Notes: a model not told the origin generated them from the letters alone. DNA of 64,000 bases from Mauremys mutica (GCF_020497125.1 NC_059075.1:61833321-61897320); one strand, 5' to 3'; counted from the first letter of the stretch, positions 36,103 through 46,710 are shown. Program-made: numbers and translations.

Positions 36103-36818
36103 GATGTGAAAATTAAACTGACATGCAGTAAAGACGCTTTCTGTTTAATGGGCAATGCGGCTGAAGGCTTTAAACTGCGCATTGTATCAGCGTCCCTTTT
36201 TGTGAAGAAAGTATGGGTGGCCCCAGGTGTCCATCTGGGGCACGCGGAGGCCCTGCTTGCTGCTAATGCTAAATACCCCATGGACCATGTAGGAATGAAA
36301 GTGTTTAGCATCCCTGCGGGCAGCAGGGTCAGTAACCAGGAGAACCTGTTCTTGGGACAGTTACCCAAAATGCTTGTCCTATGGTTTGTGGATAACAATG
36401 CCTTTAGCGGAAGTTACGCTAAAAATCCCTTTCATTTTAAACATTACGATATTAATTTTGTGGCCTTGTATGTGGATGGTGAACAGGTACCGACCAAGCC
36501 TCTGCAACCGGACTTCGAGGCAGGACGCTGCGTGAGAGAATACGTGAATTGGGTACAGACGTCTGGTAAACACATGAAAGATTGTTCTCTGTTAATCAAC
36601 CATGAGGAGTTTGCACAGAGTTACACCTTTTTGCCTTTGACCTGTCTCCCGACCAGGAATGCACCGATCACTATTCCCTGATTAAAACCGGGAACCTGAG
36701 AGCAGAAATACGTTTTGGGAAGCCTTTAACGGTTACCGTCAATATGATTGTGTATGGGGTTTTTGACAATGTCATAGAGATAAATCAGAGGAGAAACATT
36801 CTGTTTGACTACATGTGA
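36097..36818 (+). pseudogene. Polinton major capsid protein, C-terminal part only
   Basis: Capsid protein of the double-jelly-roll family, annotated in animals as F54H12.2-like. Diagnostic stretches are TCSKDAFCLMGNAAEGFKLR, GLNAKYP-type region with HAEALLAANAKYPMD, then FSIPAGSRVSNQENLFLGQL, DNNAFSGSYAKNPFHFKHYD and GKHMKDCSLL. A frameshift near 36630 moves the reading frame; the conserved end (RFGKPLTVTVNMIVYGV, NQRRNILFDY) then continues to the TGA at 36816-36818. The N-terminal half of the protein is missing because the sequence starts at the deletion junction with integrase. It would form the hexagonal capsomers of the virion. The stop lies 3 bp before the protease ATG. Confidence 0.9.
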
Positions 36819-36820
36819 AC

Positions 36821-37228
36821 ATGGACACCGTGCAGCTCTCACGTGTCTTAACGGACCCTTACACGAAAAAGAATTTCTTAGTTGTGTTCCCAGGTGATTG
36901 GCTCCCTGGAGCCAAGCTGTCTCAGAGACCCCTAGGTTTGGTGGTGAACACGCATCCACACAACCAACCGGGTGAACACTGGCTTGCCCTGTATCTGGTG
37001 GAGTGTAACCGTGGAGAGTTTTTTGACTCATATGGGCACCCCCCAAACAGTGTGTTGTTTCCTAAAAGCATTATGAAATTTTTAAACAAAAATGCCACAG
37101 ACATGGTGTTTCACAATAGACAATTACAAGACCCCCGCTCCGTCTCCTGTGGCTATCACTGCGTGTTTTTCTTACATCATTGTAGCAAGGGTTTATCTTT
37201 TGACCAGATTTTAAAAATTGTATTCTAA
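36821..37228 (+). CDS. Adenain-like cysteine protease of Polinton
   Basis: An intact 135-codon frame. The catalytic layout of the adenovirus proteinase/ULP1 clan is visible: His in GEHWLALYLVE, acidic residue in EFFDSYGHPP, the Gln region at NRQLQDPRSV, and the nucleophile Cys in SCGYHCVFFLHHC. Length is short compared with adenovirus protease (about 200 residues) but usual for Polintons. The enzyme matures virion proteins. I chose the ATG at 36821, just after the capsid stop, rather than a GTG 6 bp upstream. This is the only core gene with no visible break. Its transcript can end at AATAAA 37372. Confidence 0.9.
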   Translation: MDTVQLSRVLTDPYTKKNFLVVFPGDWLPGAKLSQRPLGLVVNTHPHNQPGEHWLALYLVECNRGEFFDSYGHPPNSVLFPKSIMKFLNKNATDMVFHNRQLQDPRSVSCGYHCVFFLHHCSKGLSFDQILKIVF

Positions 37229-37371
37229 TGACTTAGTGCAAAATGACTGGATGGTGATGAATTTTGTAAAATATAAATTTAAATTCTTGGGCATGCCTAG
37301 CCTTGCTCAAAACATGTTTCAACAAGCCCAGACATGTGTATCTTGCAATGATTTTCATAGCCATGTTACCC

Positions 37372-37377
37372 AATAAA
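37372..37377 (+). terminator. Polyadenylation signal for plus-strand Polinton genes
   Basis: AATAAA in 'acccaataaagcacc', 144 bp after the protease stop. Confidence 0.6.
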
Positions 37378-37486
37378 GCACCCCAGGTGAGGGGTTTAAA
37401 GAAATTGATGTTTGGTGGTTTGTTTTTTTTTAAATGACCAATTGAGAAAAAGTACACATATATATTTTTTTAAAGTATAGAAATGT

Positions 37487-37492
37487 TTTATT
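37487..37492 (-). terminator. Polyadenylation signal for minus-strand Polinton genes
   Basis: The minus strand reads AATAAA within 'ctttaaataaaac', 92 bp past the end of the last minus-strand gene. Together with the plus-strand signal at 37372 it marks the convergent boundary. Confidence 0.5.
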
Positions 37493-37583
37493 TAAAGCAA
37501 AACATTACCAGTTTAAAAATTTTTAGAATGTGAAAAACATTACACACTGAGCCATTGGGCAATTTTATCCAAATTTTTGTCTT

Positions 37584-38442
37584 TCAGATGGCAAAAAAAG
37601 GGGTCATGGTTTCTCGATCCACCCCGGTGTCAGCAGTCGAGGCCTTGAGGCATTCCAAAAGATCTCTGTTGGCCGCACTGCCCGTGATGGAAGATGGTAC
37701 GTTCAGTTCCGCCATGGCATTCATAAACACGTCCCATCCTTTAGGTACATGTCTGCTAGGAACAGAGTGAGGCTGGGTGACGGCCCTGACTAAGTCGAGC
37801 ATGTTAGAACCATTAACCACAGAGCCTTTGTACACAAAAAAGACCCTTTATCATTCCATGACAAGGGGGAGGGATAGCTCAGTGGTTTGAGCATTGGCCT
37901 GCTAAACCCAGGGTTGTGAGTTCAATCTTTGAGGAGGCCACTTAGGGATCTGGGGCAAAAATTGGTCCTACTAGCAAAGGCAGGGGGCTGGACTTAATGA
38001 CCTTTCAAGGTCCCTTCCAGTTCTAGGAGATATACCAATTACCTTTATTTTTATCCTGGCCCAGTTTATTTAGCAATACTATTGCATTTGTCTTATAACA
38101 CTTATTCATGTTATCCAACACCTCCTGAGCAACAGAGCCTGAGGTCTTTGGTGTTTCTGAGGGTTTGGCAGTCACGCTTTGTTCCTGTTCCGGTAGAAAC
38201 AGACTTATTTTCCCTTTATCCGCATCGCTCTGCTTCACGTACGTTAGGTACCTTTGAAGCACGGCACTGTAAAGTTTAGACTTTTCGTATTCGGCCAAGT
38301 CAGTTCTTTGAAGAACAGATTTCATTTCAGCGTCCAGTAAGCGAGTTGCTGTCATTCTGATATTTTCCTCTGCCGGAGGGGGAGCCCTTAATTGCTCCAA
38401 CTGGTGGCTGGACAGCAGGTACATTTTTTCTGCATACTCCAT
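37584..38442 (-). pseudogene. Conserved Polinton late-type protein, split by a SINE
   Basis: The N-terminal part (38442-38040) begins MEYAEKMYLLSSHQLEQL, then has AEYEKSKLYSAVLQRYL, LTYVKQSDADKGKISLFLPE and NAIVLLNKLGQ. The C-terminal part (to 37584) has VYKGSVVNGSNMLDLVRAV, then PKGWDVFMNAMAELNVPSS. A 170-bp tRNA-SINE sits between the halves, and an in-frame stop and shift flank it. I recall uncharacterised Polinton/adintovirus proteins with the same 'yeKaKLYs.vLQRyl' and 'GW..F..a...LNvP' signatures beside the ATPase, so a virion-associated role is plausible but unproven. Its ATG overlaps the upstream gene's stop (TAATG), a compact viral arrangement. Confidence 0.75.
37866..38037 (+). mobile_element. 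tRNA-derived SINE inside a Polinton gene
   Basis: It begins 'gggggagggatagctcagtg' with polymerase III box A (TAGCTCAGTGG); box B is 'gagttcaatctt'. The body continues 'gatctggggcaaaa' and 'ggcagggggctggactta', ending 'ttctaggagatata'. It has the form of turtle Cry-type SINEs; other copies are at 46276 and 51084. It interrupts the minus-strand late-type gene. Confidence 0.9.
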
Positions 38443-38771
38443 TATCGATTAGTTAAAAGCCCCGTTATCAGAGGGATAGCAAAACTTAACAGAGGTCCGA
38501 TAAACCCCCTAGACTGCTTCACCAGATGCTTTTTTCTTTTAAGTGAAACTCTTTTATTACACAAAGTTTTTATAAGCGTGTCTTTCTTTTTCAGCACACG
38601 CACTTGATTCTGTGTTAAAGGTGTGTTTCCTTTTAAGGTATTGAGTGCTATTTCTGAGATGGCCACTACTAGATTGTCAGAGGCCGAACACAGTATAGCC
38701 CTCCTTTGCTGCGGGGACGATATGCTAAGTAATTTTAAAAGGTCCAGGTTTCTCTTCACGCAGCTAGACAT
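38442..38771 (-). CDS. Small basic Polinton protein with hydrophobic C-terminus
   Basis: An intact 109-codon frame. It begins MSSCVKRNLDLLKLLSI, then PQQRRAILCSASDNLVVAI, a Lys/Arg-rich middle (NKRVSLKRKKHLVKQS) and a C-terminal hydrophobic segment GFIGPLLSFAIPLITGLL. I recognise this layout as a recurrent small protein in animal Polintons and adintoviruses. The basic core with an amphipathic or hydrophobic tail suggests a virion core or membrane-active role, possibly like adenovirus minor core proteins; that is inference. Its stop overlaps the next gene's ATG by TAATG. Confidence 0.75.
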   Translation of the reverse strand: MSSCVKRNLDLLKLLSISSPQQRRAILCSASDNLVVAISEIALNTLKGNTPLTQNQVRVLKKKDTLIKTLCNKRVSLKRKKHLVKQSRGFIGPLLSFAIPLITGLLTNR

Positions 38772-38850
38772 GTTTTCGGTCAGCAGCCCCAGCTGTTAAA
38801 AAGGGGCCTGCCGATAAGTCATCTCTTTTTATACCCAGCTGTCCTTCTTT

Positions 38851-39489
38851 TTAAAGTATAAACCGCCAACTAGTCTGGAGGGAAAGACCGGTTCTTAGTC
38901 TATAAGCTTCTGGCGTGGAAGCATTTAAATCCACCACCAGGTAGCCATAAAGTCTTTTGGTAGCATCCTCAAAAGCTTCTAGAAATAATTGAGCTTTGCC
39001 GGGGTACATTTGCCGAGTGAGTGTAGCGATTTGTAATTTATCCTTGGGGTTTTTGAATAGAACCATGTACTTTGTGTTTAGGTTAATTGTGCGACTCTTT
39101 TTTCCCCTGACAAAATATGTTTTGAAGTATATACATAATGCTCAGGTTTCTGTGATGCATGTACTTGGTAAAGGCTTTCTCGATTTCATTGCTTTCACAA
39201 GTAGAGTTCATCAGATCGTCTATGATAATCATATTTACTTTATTAGTAGGAAACAAACTGTCATCGTCAAAAGCATCAGGCAGCCCCTCCACAAAATTGA
39301 TATAGGGATATTTACAGAGCAGTTCTTTATACAGAGGTTGCCAACAACTAACACCACACGATATTCTCAGGCATAACAGACACTGTTTGTTTGGCATTAT
39401 CCAAACACGTTTTTTATAAAGTAACTTTTCCCACAGTTGCTAGGCCCCACGAGAATTGCAGGAAAGGAGTGTTTCCACCTCGTATCCAT
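38851..39489 (-). pseudogene. FtsK/HerA (A32-like) genome-packaging ATPase
   Basis: The ATG at 39489 lies 5 bp after the polymerase stop. The Walker A box is GPSNCGKSY (about 39450-39425) and the Walker B box is NMIIIDDLMN (about 39230-39200). The C-terminal part contains YMVLFKNPKDKLQIATLTRQ and RLYGYLVVDL, characteristic of Polinton packaging ATPases. Frameshifts lie near 39405, near 39350 and in the A-rich run near 39105-39115. The protein would pump the genome into capsids. Length, about 210 residues, is normal for the family. Confidence 0.9.
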
Positions 39490-39493
39490 TTTT

Positions 39494-42400
39494 TCAAAAG
39501 CCGTAGGGCAGGGTTTTAAAACCTTCTCCTAGGACCCTCTTGTTGTAAACTACTTTGTGTTTTTTTAAGGGTTTTTGTCTCTATTTGCCACTGGTTTTTG
39601 TTTCTTATGCTAGAGGGCTGCTGCACCTCTATCTTTTTTGAGGTGTTTTTGTTTTCTTGCAGACCCGTGCAGTAGTCCAGGACTAGATCTTTCAAACTGT
39701 CAAAGTTGATCTTTTCACAGTTTGCTACATTTAGGGTAATACCTTTGACTTTCATACAGGCCTTTCCTCCAGACAGCTTATACTCATGTTTTCGGGCCTG
39801 CCGACACAAACTCGGTTATGTGTTGATCTGGCGGGATCTCGCTCGTGAGGTCCCCTAAATAATCCCCCAGAGGGGGATTCCAGTCACCTTCCCTTTTCAC
39901 AAGTATCACCGAGTCAGTGTCGTGGTACAGGCACCGCTCTTGCAAACCGTCTAGGAGGCTGTATAATTCTAAGCGGGCATAAGCGGTGGTGAAACAGGCT
40001 ATGAAAACATTGGTATTGCCAGAGAGAGTACTGTTCTTTTGTGTGCTTCCAAGACACGCACGCTGTTTCATCATCGATAAACTCGCAGGATGAAATCTCG
40101 TAATTGGGGGAAAATAGGTACTGCAAGAGTTCGTCAGGGTCTCTCACGATGCTGGTGTTGGGTAGGTTGGTTCTTTGGCCGAATTTACCCCACAGAGAAT
40201 TTAAAAAACAGTTTAGCGATTTGGTGTTTAGCAGGGTTTGATCTGATCTCATGTTGGCGTAAATGCATGCCTTCTTTCTGGTAGAAATCACTAACGTACT
40301 TATTTTGTTTTTCCTTGTCTGTGCACCAACTGGGATACCCTGAAGCCTCTTGTTTCTGGTGGAGGTGTAATTTTATGTACTCTGAAAAGAGTTTATCAGA
40401 TTTTTCATTAGAATGCCAGATTTCATAGATTTTAGCCACCCCTTCGCTAAGGCCGCATTCAATTCCACCGTGCACCAAGTCCCCAGGATGGCCTGCTCCT
40501 CATCAGTATGGGTGCATTTCTCCCGCTGCTCGGCTTCTGCACAGGTTTGGCATAGTGGAAACATAAGCTTGCCACCCACTCTGACAGGTAACAATGGGAA
40601 AAAGAGGCCTCGTGGGGGGTACACTAACTTTTGCAATTCCAAAATAATTTGCAAGGGGTCCAAATTTGTCAAACTATATTGAAGTGTCCAATAGGGTATT
40701 CTTTGGTTTTGTTTACGAAAGGGTACAGGCTGGTAAAATCATAATAGTGGATTTCTTCCCCGGGGTTAGGCTTGTAATATAGGCGGATAGCATTTGTCCT
40801 CCCCCCAAAAAGAGCATCCCTAGGCATGAGAGGCTGGGGTAACTGGGCTCGGTTTAAAAAGTCTGCAAGCTCCCTGTCTGTTTCTTTCATCACCTCCCAT
40901 TCGTGCTCCCAAAGAGTCCTCACTACAAAACCAAGTCGTTTCAGATAGTCAGTCTTGAGCTGCGTCTTGTAATAAAGAAACCCAAAAGATGTCCCCATCA
41001 TAGGATTTTGTGCTTTTTCACAATAACAGGTGACACAGCCGTGGAAAAAACACCTGTTAAACTCAAAGGCTGTGCGTACCCCATCAACATCAGCATAACC
41101 GTCTAAAAAGTAGGGGCCTACCTGTAGTTCCCCACCCTGTAAAGCATGCCGTATTTGTATATTTTCTTTGTGAGAGATATACACAACAGCCACTGAATAG
41201 ATGGGGTCGAATCTCTTTTTCTGCCTGTGATAGTTGTCTGGAGGGAGAAGAGCTACCATGTTAGGTTAGGCTCCAAAAACATAAACCTGTACATAGCCAT
41301 GCAAACAGATGCCAGTGTTATGTACCGGAATGGATCTATACACAGTTTTATCTCGGTGAATTTACCAGGTTCTTTTCCCTTCTCCGTCATTTTCATAATC
41401 TCTTTTCTGTACAGGATACAAGCCTGTCTCAAAAATTTTGACATCCTGCTGACAGTAATACACAAGCTCTTTCTGCAAGTCAAACGCCTCAGAGCTGTGG
41501 TCCCGATACCAGTTGAGAAACACTGCTTTTTCCCTGGATATCATGCTTTCTACACCATAGTGCTCCATACCAGGCATAGGCCCCATGTAATTTTGATTTT
41601 CTAAAGTGTTAAAAAAAATGTGGAAAATACCCTTTGCACCCTTCAAACCCCATGGCCTGTGGTAGCTTGCTAAGCTTCATGGGCAAGAAGTATAAAGAGT
41701 CTATAAAACGAATGCCCAGGGCCTTAACTTCCACGCACATTAGTTTACTACCCTGAGTAATCAGTTCTAGGCACATCTTTTCCTTCAGTAACTGCCTAAT
41801 GATGAAGTACGCATCGTAACCTTTGGAACTGTGTGCTAGGAACGTGTAGTCCCGAAACTCTTTGCCAATAAAGGTCTTAAACAGACACTCATCACCCTTA
41901 AATTCCCAGGATTTTTCTGGCTTTAAGGACATAGCAAAAATGTAATTGGGAGTGTGCAACCCAGTCTCCTGCGTGCATTCGAAATCATAAAATAAATAAA
42001 TAAATAAAAAATAGCCCGAATCCTCAGAAAAGTGTTTCTAAGGCTGTCCATAAAACAGAGGTGACTGTCTACATCATCAATGATCAAACCCTGACACTGC
42101 TTACACCGCCTCCCTTTACACCTATGCCTCATGTCCACGTAAGACTGACACTTATCACACAAAAAGTTTTAGACAGGCATTCAACTTGGTTTTTTGATGC
42201 ACAGTCGACATGTCGGTCCAAAGAGTGTTTAGACAGACAATACAGTCTACAGCTAGGACACCGCAGCTGCACGCCCACGCCTTCTGAGCACGCTCAAGCA
42301 GAGGCGGCAATGATACCTGCAAGAGTGGTCGTGGCTGTACACTGTGTGGCAAAACTCACAATAATTTTTTGCTCCGAACAACTTTTTCACATCCAGAACC

Positions 42401-43432
42401 CCATAGTAATGCTCATCGTGCAACAGGATGAAATAAGTCTTGGGGTACTCTAGGCCCCGCGTTTTAAAAAAGGCCCAGCTGCCTTTCGCCGTATACAACA
42501 CCACCTGTATGTCCACTCCTAAATGCTGTTCAAACTTTGCTACATCACTGAGCAGAACCTTTTTTTGATCTGACCACCCCAGTTTCTCATGCAACTTTCT
42601 CACCTCCGCTAACAATTCCACGTCCATAGGTTTACGATCGGACATGATGGCCAAGAGGCCACCCGCAAAACACAGATTGGTACCGGTGTAAGTCAGGTCT
42701 ACTAAACACTGTCTCTTTTTATGAATAATTTGACTATTAAGGATAGAATTTAAAACTCTAAGAGCGCCCCCACCCCTGTGTTTTACAACTGTCACAATGA
42801 GGTGCAATGTCCCATTGACATGCAACTCTCTATTGCTCTGTAGCAGCTTTGAGGTCTGATTTAAGAAATCCTCAGCAGACAGCTCATCCCTAATTCTTCT
42901 GACCGAAAACAAAGGGTTAGTTAAATTACGGCTATCTAAACGTAACTGAACATAATCATCAGGGCCTACCCTACCATTAACGTTAACTGTATTCCCCAGT
43001 GTATGGCTTCAACAACCTGCTGAGCTGAATTTATTTGCTCAAGATTGACAAAACGAAATTCCTCACAATACACCGACCCCCCAAATCTAGGTAATTCATG
43101 TTGCCAACTTCTCACTCTCTCCATATACACCTCTGCATTTTCGGGGTTACTTGGGGGTTCCTCTACAGGATCATTAGCGGCATCTTCTGCATCAGATGCT
43201 ATTTGAGAGTCAGACTCTCCATGAGGGTCATTGGGAGTAGAACAGGACCCGTCTACAGAGCCCTCTGGGGAATTTGCTAAACCAGAGTCTGATTCAGCCT
43301 CCCCATTTTCAGGCAAGCCAGTCTGAGAGCCTCCAGTAGGAGGCATCTCTTTGTTTTTTTCCCCCTCATTACCTCTTTAGCCCTTTTTAAAATTTTTACA
43401 ACGACCCTGGCCTGGAACTTTTTGGCAGCCAT
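39494..43432 (-). pseudogene. polB: Protein-primed family B DNA polymerase of Polinton
   Basis: About 1,300 codons in more than ten broken frames. From the proposed start (MAAKKFQARV, 43432) come an acidic Ser-rich region (43280-43140), RDELSAEDFLNQTSKLL, DEHYYGVLDVKKLFG with a Cys/His cluster (CEFCHTVYSHDHSCRYHC), and a zinc-like CKQC region. Then come exonuclease motifs: Exo I with YDFECTQ near 41980, Exo II SSKGYDAYFI near 41810, Exo III YYCQQDV near 41450. Polymerase motifs follow: A YYDFTSLYPF near 40730, B NSLWGKFGQR near 40185, C YHDTDSVI near 39915. The conserved end LPYGF precedes the stop at 39494. An AAAT microsatellite at 41987-42010 disrupts the approach to Exo I. It would replicate the element. 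Confidence 0.92.
41987..42010. repeat. (AAAT)n microsatellite within the polymerase gene
   Basis: Five tandem AAAT units followed by an A run lie directly upstream (minus sense) of the Exo I codons and coincide with a change of reading frame, so repeat slippage is a likely cause of that break. Confidence 0.75.
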
Positions 43433-43523
43433 CTGTTTATCCCCCAAGCGCTGTCCCCCCTTTTGTTTACACATGAGCTGATGTGTACCCTGGAGGGTGC
43501 CCCAGGCCCCTTTCCACAACTAG

Positions 43524-44346
43524 TCATGCCTGCTCACAGCCACCCTTTCCAGCCCTCCTGTCTTTCGGCATTGCTCTGAACAAAGCATCATATTTTTCCC
43601 AAGTCTTTCTAGAATGCCGTTCTTTTAGACTCCCCGGGGATACAGCATCCATCACTTTTCTGATGGAAGCATCAAACTCTTCCCAAACACTAGAATATGG
43701 GGAAGCTGTGACCAGCTTATGGTTTTGAGAGAATGGTTTGTCAGTCCTTGGTTTTTTATTCACATCCCCTAGAGCGCATGCTCCGGGTTTGTGAACGTGG
43801 ACATTTTCTCTCACAGTTTCCTCAGGGCTTGGTGTGGCGGTGGCCGCTGAGGAACTGGAGTTGTGTTTGTGTGGCTGCAACACCTCGGCATTGCAGAAGC
43901 TTTTAGTCCTTGTTTTTTTATATGCAGCCCCTAGAGCCCATGCTCCAGGTTTGCGCACATTCAGAACCCCTAGAGTGCGTGCTCTGGGTTTGTGAATGTG
44001 GGCGTTTTCACTCACAGTTTTCTCAGGGCTTGGTGTGGCAGTGGCCGCTAAGGAACTGAAGTTGTGTTTGTTTGTTTGTATTTTTACCAGAGTCTTTTGT
44101 TTTGTCCTTGGGTTTGACGTATATGAGGTTTGGACCGCCCGGATGCTTCATCTGCACTCCTGTGCTGTTTTGCGTTGTTAAAGGTCTCAAAGCAGATTCC
44201 TGGTTCTTTTGCAGTTCTGGAGGAGGTGTCCTTGTAGCTCTGACTACAGCATTGTCAGAAAAGTTGCCCATGCCTATGAGGGGGAAAAAACCACAACAAC
44301 AACAACATTTTACAAAACTGAACTTTACCATCTTTCTCACCCACAC
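43524..44346 (-). pseudogene. Unrecognised Polinton ORF with internal duplication
   Basis: Two minus-strand frames, 44346-44023 and 44015-43524, abut with one frameshift and probably formed one gene of about 270 residues. The first part contains MGNFSDNAVVRATRTPPPE and VQMKHPGGPNLIYVKPKDK. The second contains a repeated word, HKPRARTLG / RKPGAWALG / HKPGACALG, arising from a roughly 200-bp DNA duplication, and a C-terminal part with YSSVWEEFDASIRKVMDAV and SRKTWEKYDALFRAMPKD. I do not recognise it. The position upstream of polymerase suggests an early or accessory protein, but nothing more can be said. Confidence 0.5.
43781..44076. repeat. Direct duplication (about 95-bp similar blocks, 200-bp period)
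   Basis: The block at 43781-43877 ('gggtttgtgaacgtggacat', 'tcagggcttggtgtggcggt') recurs at 43979-44076 with about ten differences. It creates repeated residues in the unrecognised ORF. Confidence 0.8.
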
Positions 44347-44735
44347 CTATGTAATTACTTAAAATACAAAAACCTCATAGAACAACTAAACCAATAAGCA
44401 AAATATATTTACTGGGCTTCATCCATCCATCAGTCACTGATGCTGGTGAATTTTCCTTTTCAGCTGTCTTTCCTTTTTCTTTTGAGCTTGTTTTCCCTCT
44501 GGTCTAAGGATCTCTCATGTTTTGACTGTACTGTGGAGCAAACAACATTATTATAAAAACACATGAAACCATCTTGTAAACTTTAAATATATATATATTC
44601 AGTAGGGTGTTTTTCTATTTAAAAAGTCAGAGCTTTACAACAAAATAATCCATTTCAGGCCCTACAACAAACACAGATTTTTAAATACATCTTATTTTGC
44701 AGAATAAAAACCAAAACTGCTTTTAAAATCCATTT

Positions 44736-45300
44736 TGCACAATAAAAAACCCTTTTTAGTTTGAAACACACACATACCACCAGTTTAAAACCCTATGCCT
44801 TGCACAGGGCCATCACACACACACACACACACACACATCCCATCAGCTTTATAAAACACACCAAACCAAGTTTGCAGCCATATACTTTTCAAAAACCCAC
44901 ATGCATTTAAAAGCCACATGCTTGTTCTGTCCCCCTAACCATGTGTGTTTGGGCCTTTGGATTAGTTAGTAGCAATCCCACTCCCCAATTGCCTCAAACC
45001 CCATTTTTAAAAACATATCACATTATGCACAATAAAAAACCCTGTTAGTTTGAAACAAACCAAGTAGTTTAAAAAAAACAAAAAAACACCTTATGCCTTG
45101 TACAGCCCCCCCCCAACACACACACCAGCAGCTTTATAAAAAAAACACACCAAACCAAGTTTGCAGCCATATACTTTTCAAAAACCCACATGCATTTAAA
45201 AGTCAGTTGCAAAAAAGTTACCTTTCACTATGGGATAAAGTGTTGCAGACACATGCTTGTTCTGTCCCCGCCATGTGTGTTTGGGCCTTCAGGTTAAAGA
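44736..45300. repeat. Tandem duplication of a roughly 290-bp unit
   Basis: Unit 1 (44736-45000) and unit 2 (45026-45300) share 'tgcacaataaaaaaccct', 'accaaaccaagtttgcagcc', 'atacttttcaaaaacccaca', 'tgcatttaaaag' and 'catgcttgttctgtcccc', in that order. Unit 1 carries an expanded CA tract. A third partial unit may start near 44695. Confidence 0.85.
44814..44838. repeat. (CA)n microsatellite
   Basis: About twelve CA repeats within the first copy of the tandem duplication. Confidence 0.9.
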
Positions 45301-45507
45301 ACAAGCAAAAATGTTAGTTAGTATTACCACCAAATCCCTATACAACCTGTGTAATACTTTTTTTTTAATTTAACAGTATTAAGCACAACTATGGTTTTTA
45401 CCCTGGCCTGGTGGTGAAATGCAGTTTAAAGTTACTGGTTCCATGCTAAACAGATCACACTGCAATAAACATAGGCACCATTATTTATTAAGACAGCATG
45501 GGCACTC

Positions 45508-45564
45508 GCATTATATAATACATAATATAATATATAATGCCACTCGCATTATATAATACATAGT
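45508..45564. repeat. Short AT-rich tandem repeat
   Basis: 'cactcgcattatataata' occurs twice within about 55 bp, separated by 'cataatataatatataatgc'. Confidence 0.8.
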
Positions 45565-45964
45565 TTCAGAGTTAAAGACAGCAAGTCTTACCTCTTTTTG
45601 CAGCCCAGCAGCTATCCAAGAAAGTTTTCTGTTAAAAGGACAGACTCTAACATATCTGAGGTTTTATACCCTCTTAGCCCATTGTTTCAAACAGACTTCA
45701 ACACAGTTGGTAACAGGTTAATTTAATCACCACAGCTCTGAAATAATAGATCCCACAGCACACTCTTTTGTGATCTGAGGTGGGGGAACCGTGTTGTCTA
45801 CACAACAGGGCTTTTTTTTTTTTTTTGGCTGTAAGTTAAAATACATTTGTGGCTTTCTTACAGTATTAAATAGTACCCATTTCCGTGTGGGGGGCCCTTT
45901 GCAAGATCAATGAATATCTTGGGTTGGTCATTTCTTTTATGCTTAAAGTTTGGGGGGTAGGGGT

Positions 45965-46120
45965 GTTTCCTAGAAAAAAATGACCTATAGCATTCAACCA
46001 ACTCCTGGGCCATATTTAAACTGTCCAATAGCATTCCACCAACTCCTGGGTCCTTTAAACTGTCCAATAGTTCTCCACCAACCCCAGGGGTTATATTTAA
46101 ACTGTCCAATAGCATCTGTG
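45965..46120. repeat. Tandem array of about 50-bp units with CCAAT words
   Basis: About three and a half units share 'ctgtccaatag', 'ccaccaactcctggg' and 'tttaaa'. Each contains CCAAT. An open frame on the minus strand through it is repetitive (LLDSLN repeats) and is probably incidental. Confidence 0.8.
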
Positions 46121-46275
46121 AATTCCTGAGGTTTTATTTAATTTCATATTAATCAGAACTCACCATCCACCCCCAATCAAATGTAACCCTATAGCAACAA
46201 GGGTAAGTAATTGCAGTCACCCTGGCTATTCAGTGAGGGTATGTGTGTGGTTAAACCCATTCAGTTCAACAGACT

Positions 46276-46420
46276 AAGGATAGCTCAGTGGTTTGAGCAT
46301 TAGCCTGCTAAACCCAGGGTTGTGAATTCAATCCTTGAGAGGAGTCACTTAGGGATCTGGGGCAAAATCAATATTTGGTCCTGCTAGTGAAGGCAGCTCT
46401 ATGAGATAGGTATATCTCCA
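46276..46420 (+). mobile_element. tRNA-derived SINE, internally shortened
   Basis: It shows 'aaggatagctcagtggtttg' with box A, 'ttgtgaattcaatccttga' with box B, and 'gggatctggggcaaaatcaa', ending 'gataggtatatctcca'. The central 'ctggactcaatgacc' part is deleted. Confidence 0.85.
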
Positions 46421-46586
46421 TATTAACTCTATTGTACTCAAACATGTCTTAACTAGCCCTGTTTGTTTTATTGTAAGCACATTTTTTAGGATTTTTCCCC
46501 CTTCCCACAACATGCATTTCAGCTTTTTGCTATAAATGGATCTCTTTTACACACACAAAAACACAAGAGCTAATTCTCACAAACTA

Positions 46587-46600
46587 TTTATTTATTATTT
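46587..46600 (-). terminator. Polyadenylation signals after the right-end ORF
   Basis: The minus strand reads overlapping AATAAA hexamers in 'aataataaataaatag', about 110 bp past the stop at 46711. Confidence 0.45.
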
Positions 46601-46710
46601 TAAAAGACATACAACTCCTTGAAAACAAACCAAGATGCTTCATTAAAAAGGCCTTCTAACAAAACACAGATAGTCACAACCCCCCCTCTTTTTTTTTTTT
46701 TAATTTACAG

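Larger units (their letters stand above)
44350..46705. other. Polinton noncoding, repeat-rich block
   Basis: A 2.3-kb AT-rich block between two minus-strand ORFs, with no coding signal. It contains tandem duplications, CA tracts, repeated AATAAAAAACC words and a 50-bp tandem array, plus one SINE, all listed separately. It could be a control or replication region, or DNA that lost its genes. Confidence 0.45.

Noticed and set aside
37866..38037. A true tRNA gene
   Set aside because: Boxes A and B are present, but the body continues as a known-type SINE with non-tRNA sequence, and no cloverleaf acceptor pairing is visible.
45858..46115. Minus-strand frame with LLDSLN repeats as a repeat protein
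   Set aside because: The repeats simply translate the 50-bp tandem DNA array; the frame is short and has no conserved features.
45965..46120. CRISPR-like array
   Set aside because: Units are contiguous tandem repeats without unique spacers, in a vertebrate nuclear context.
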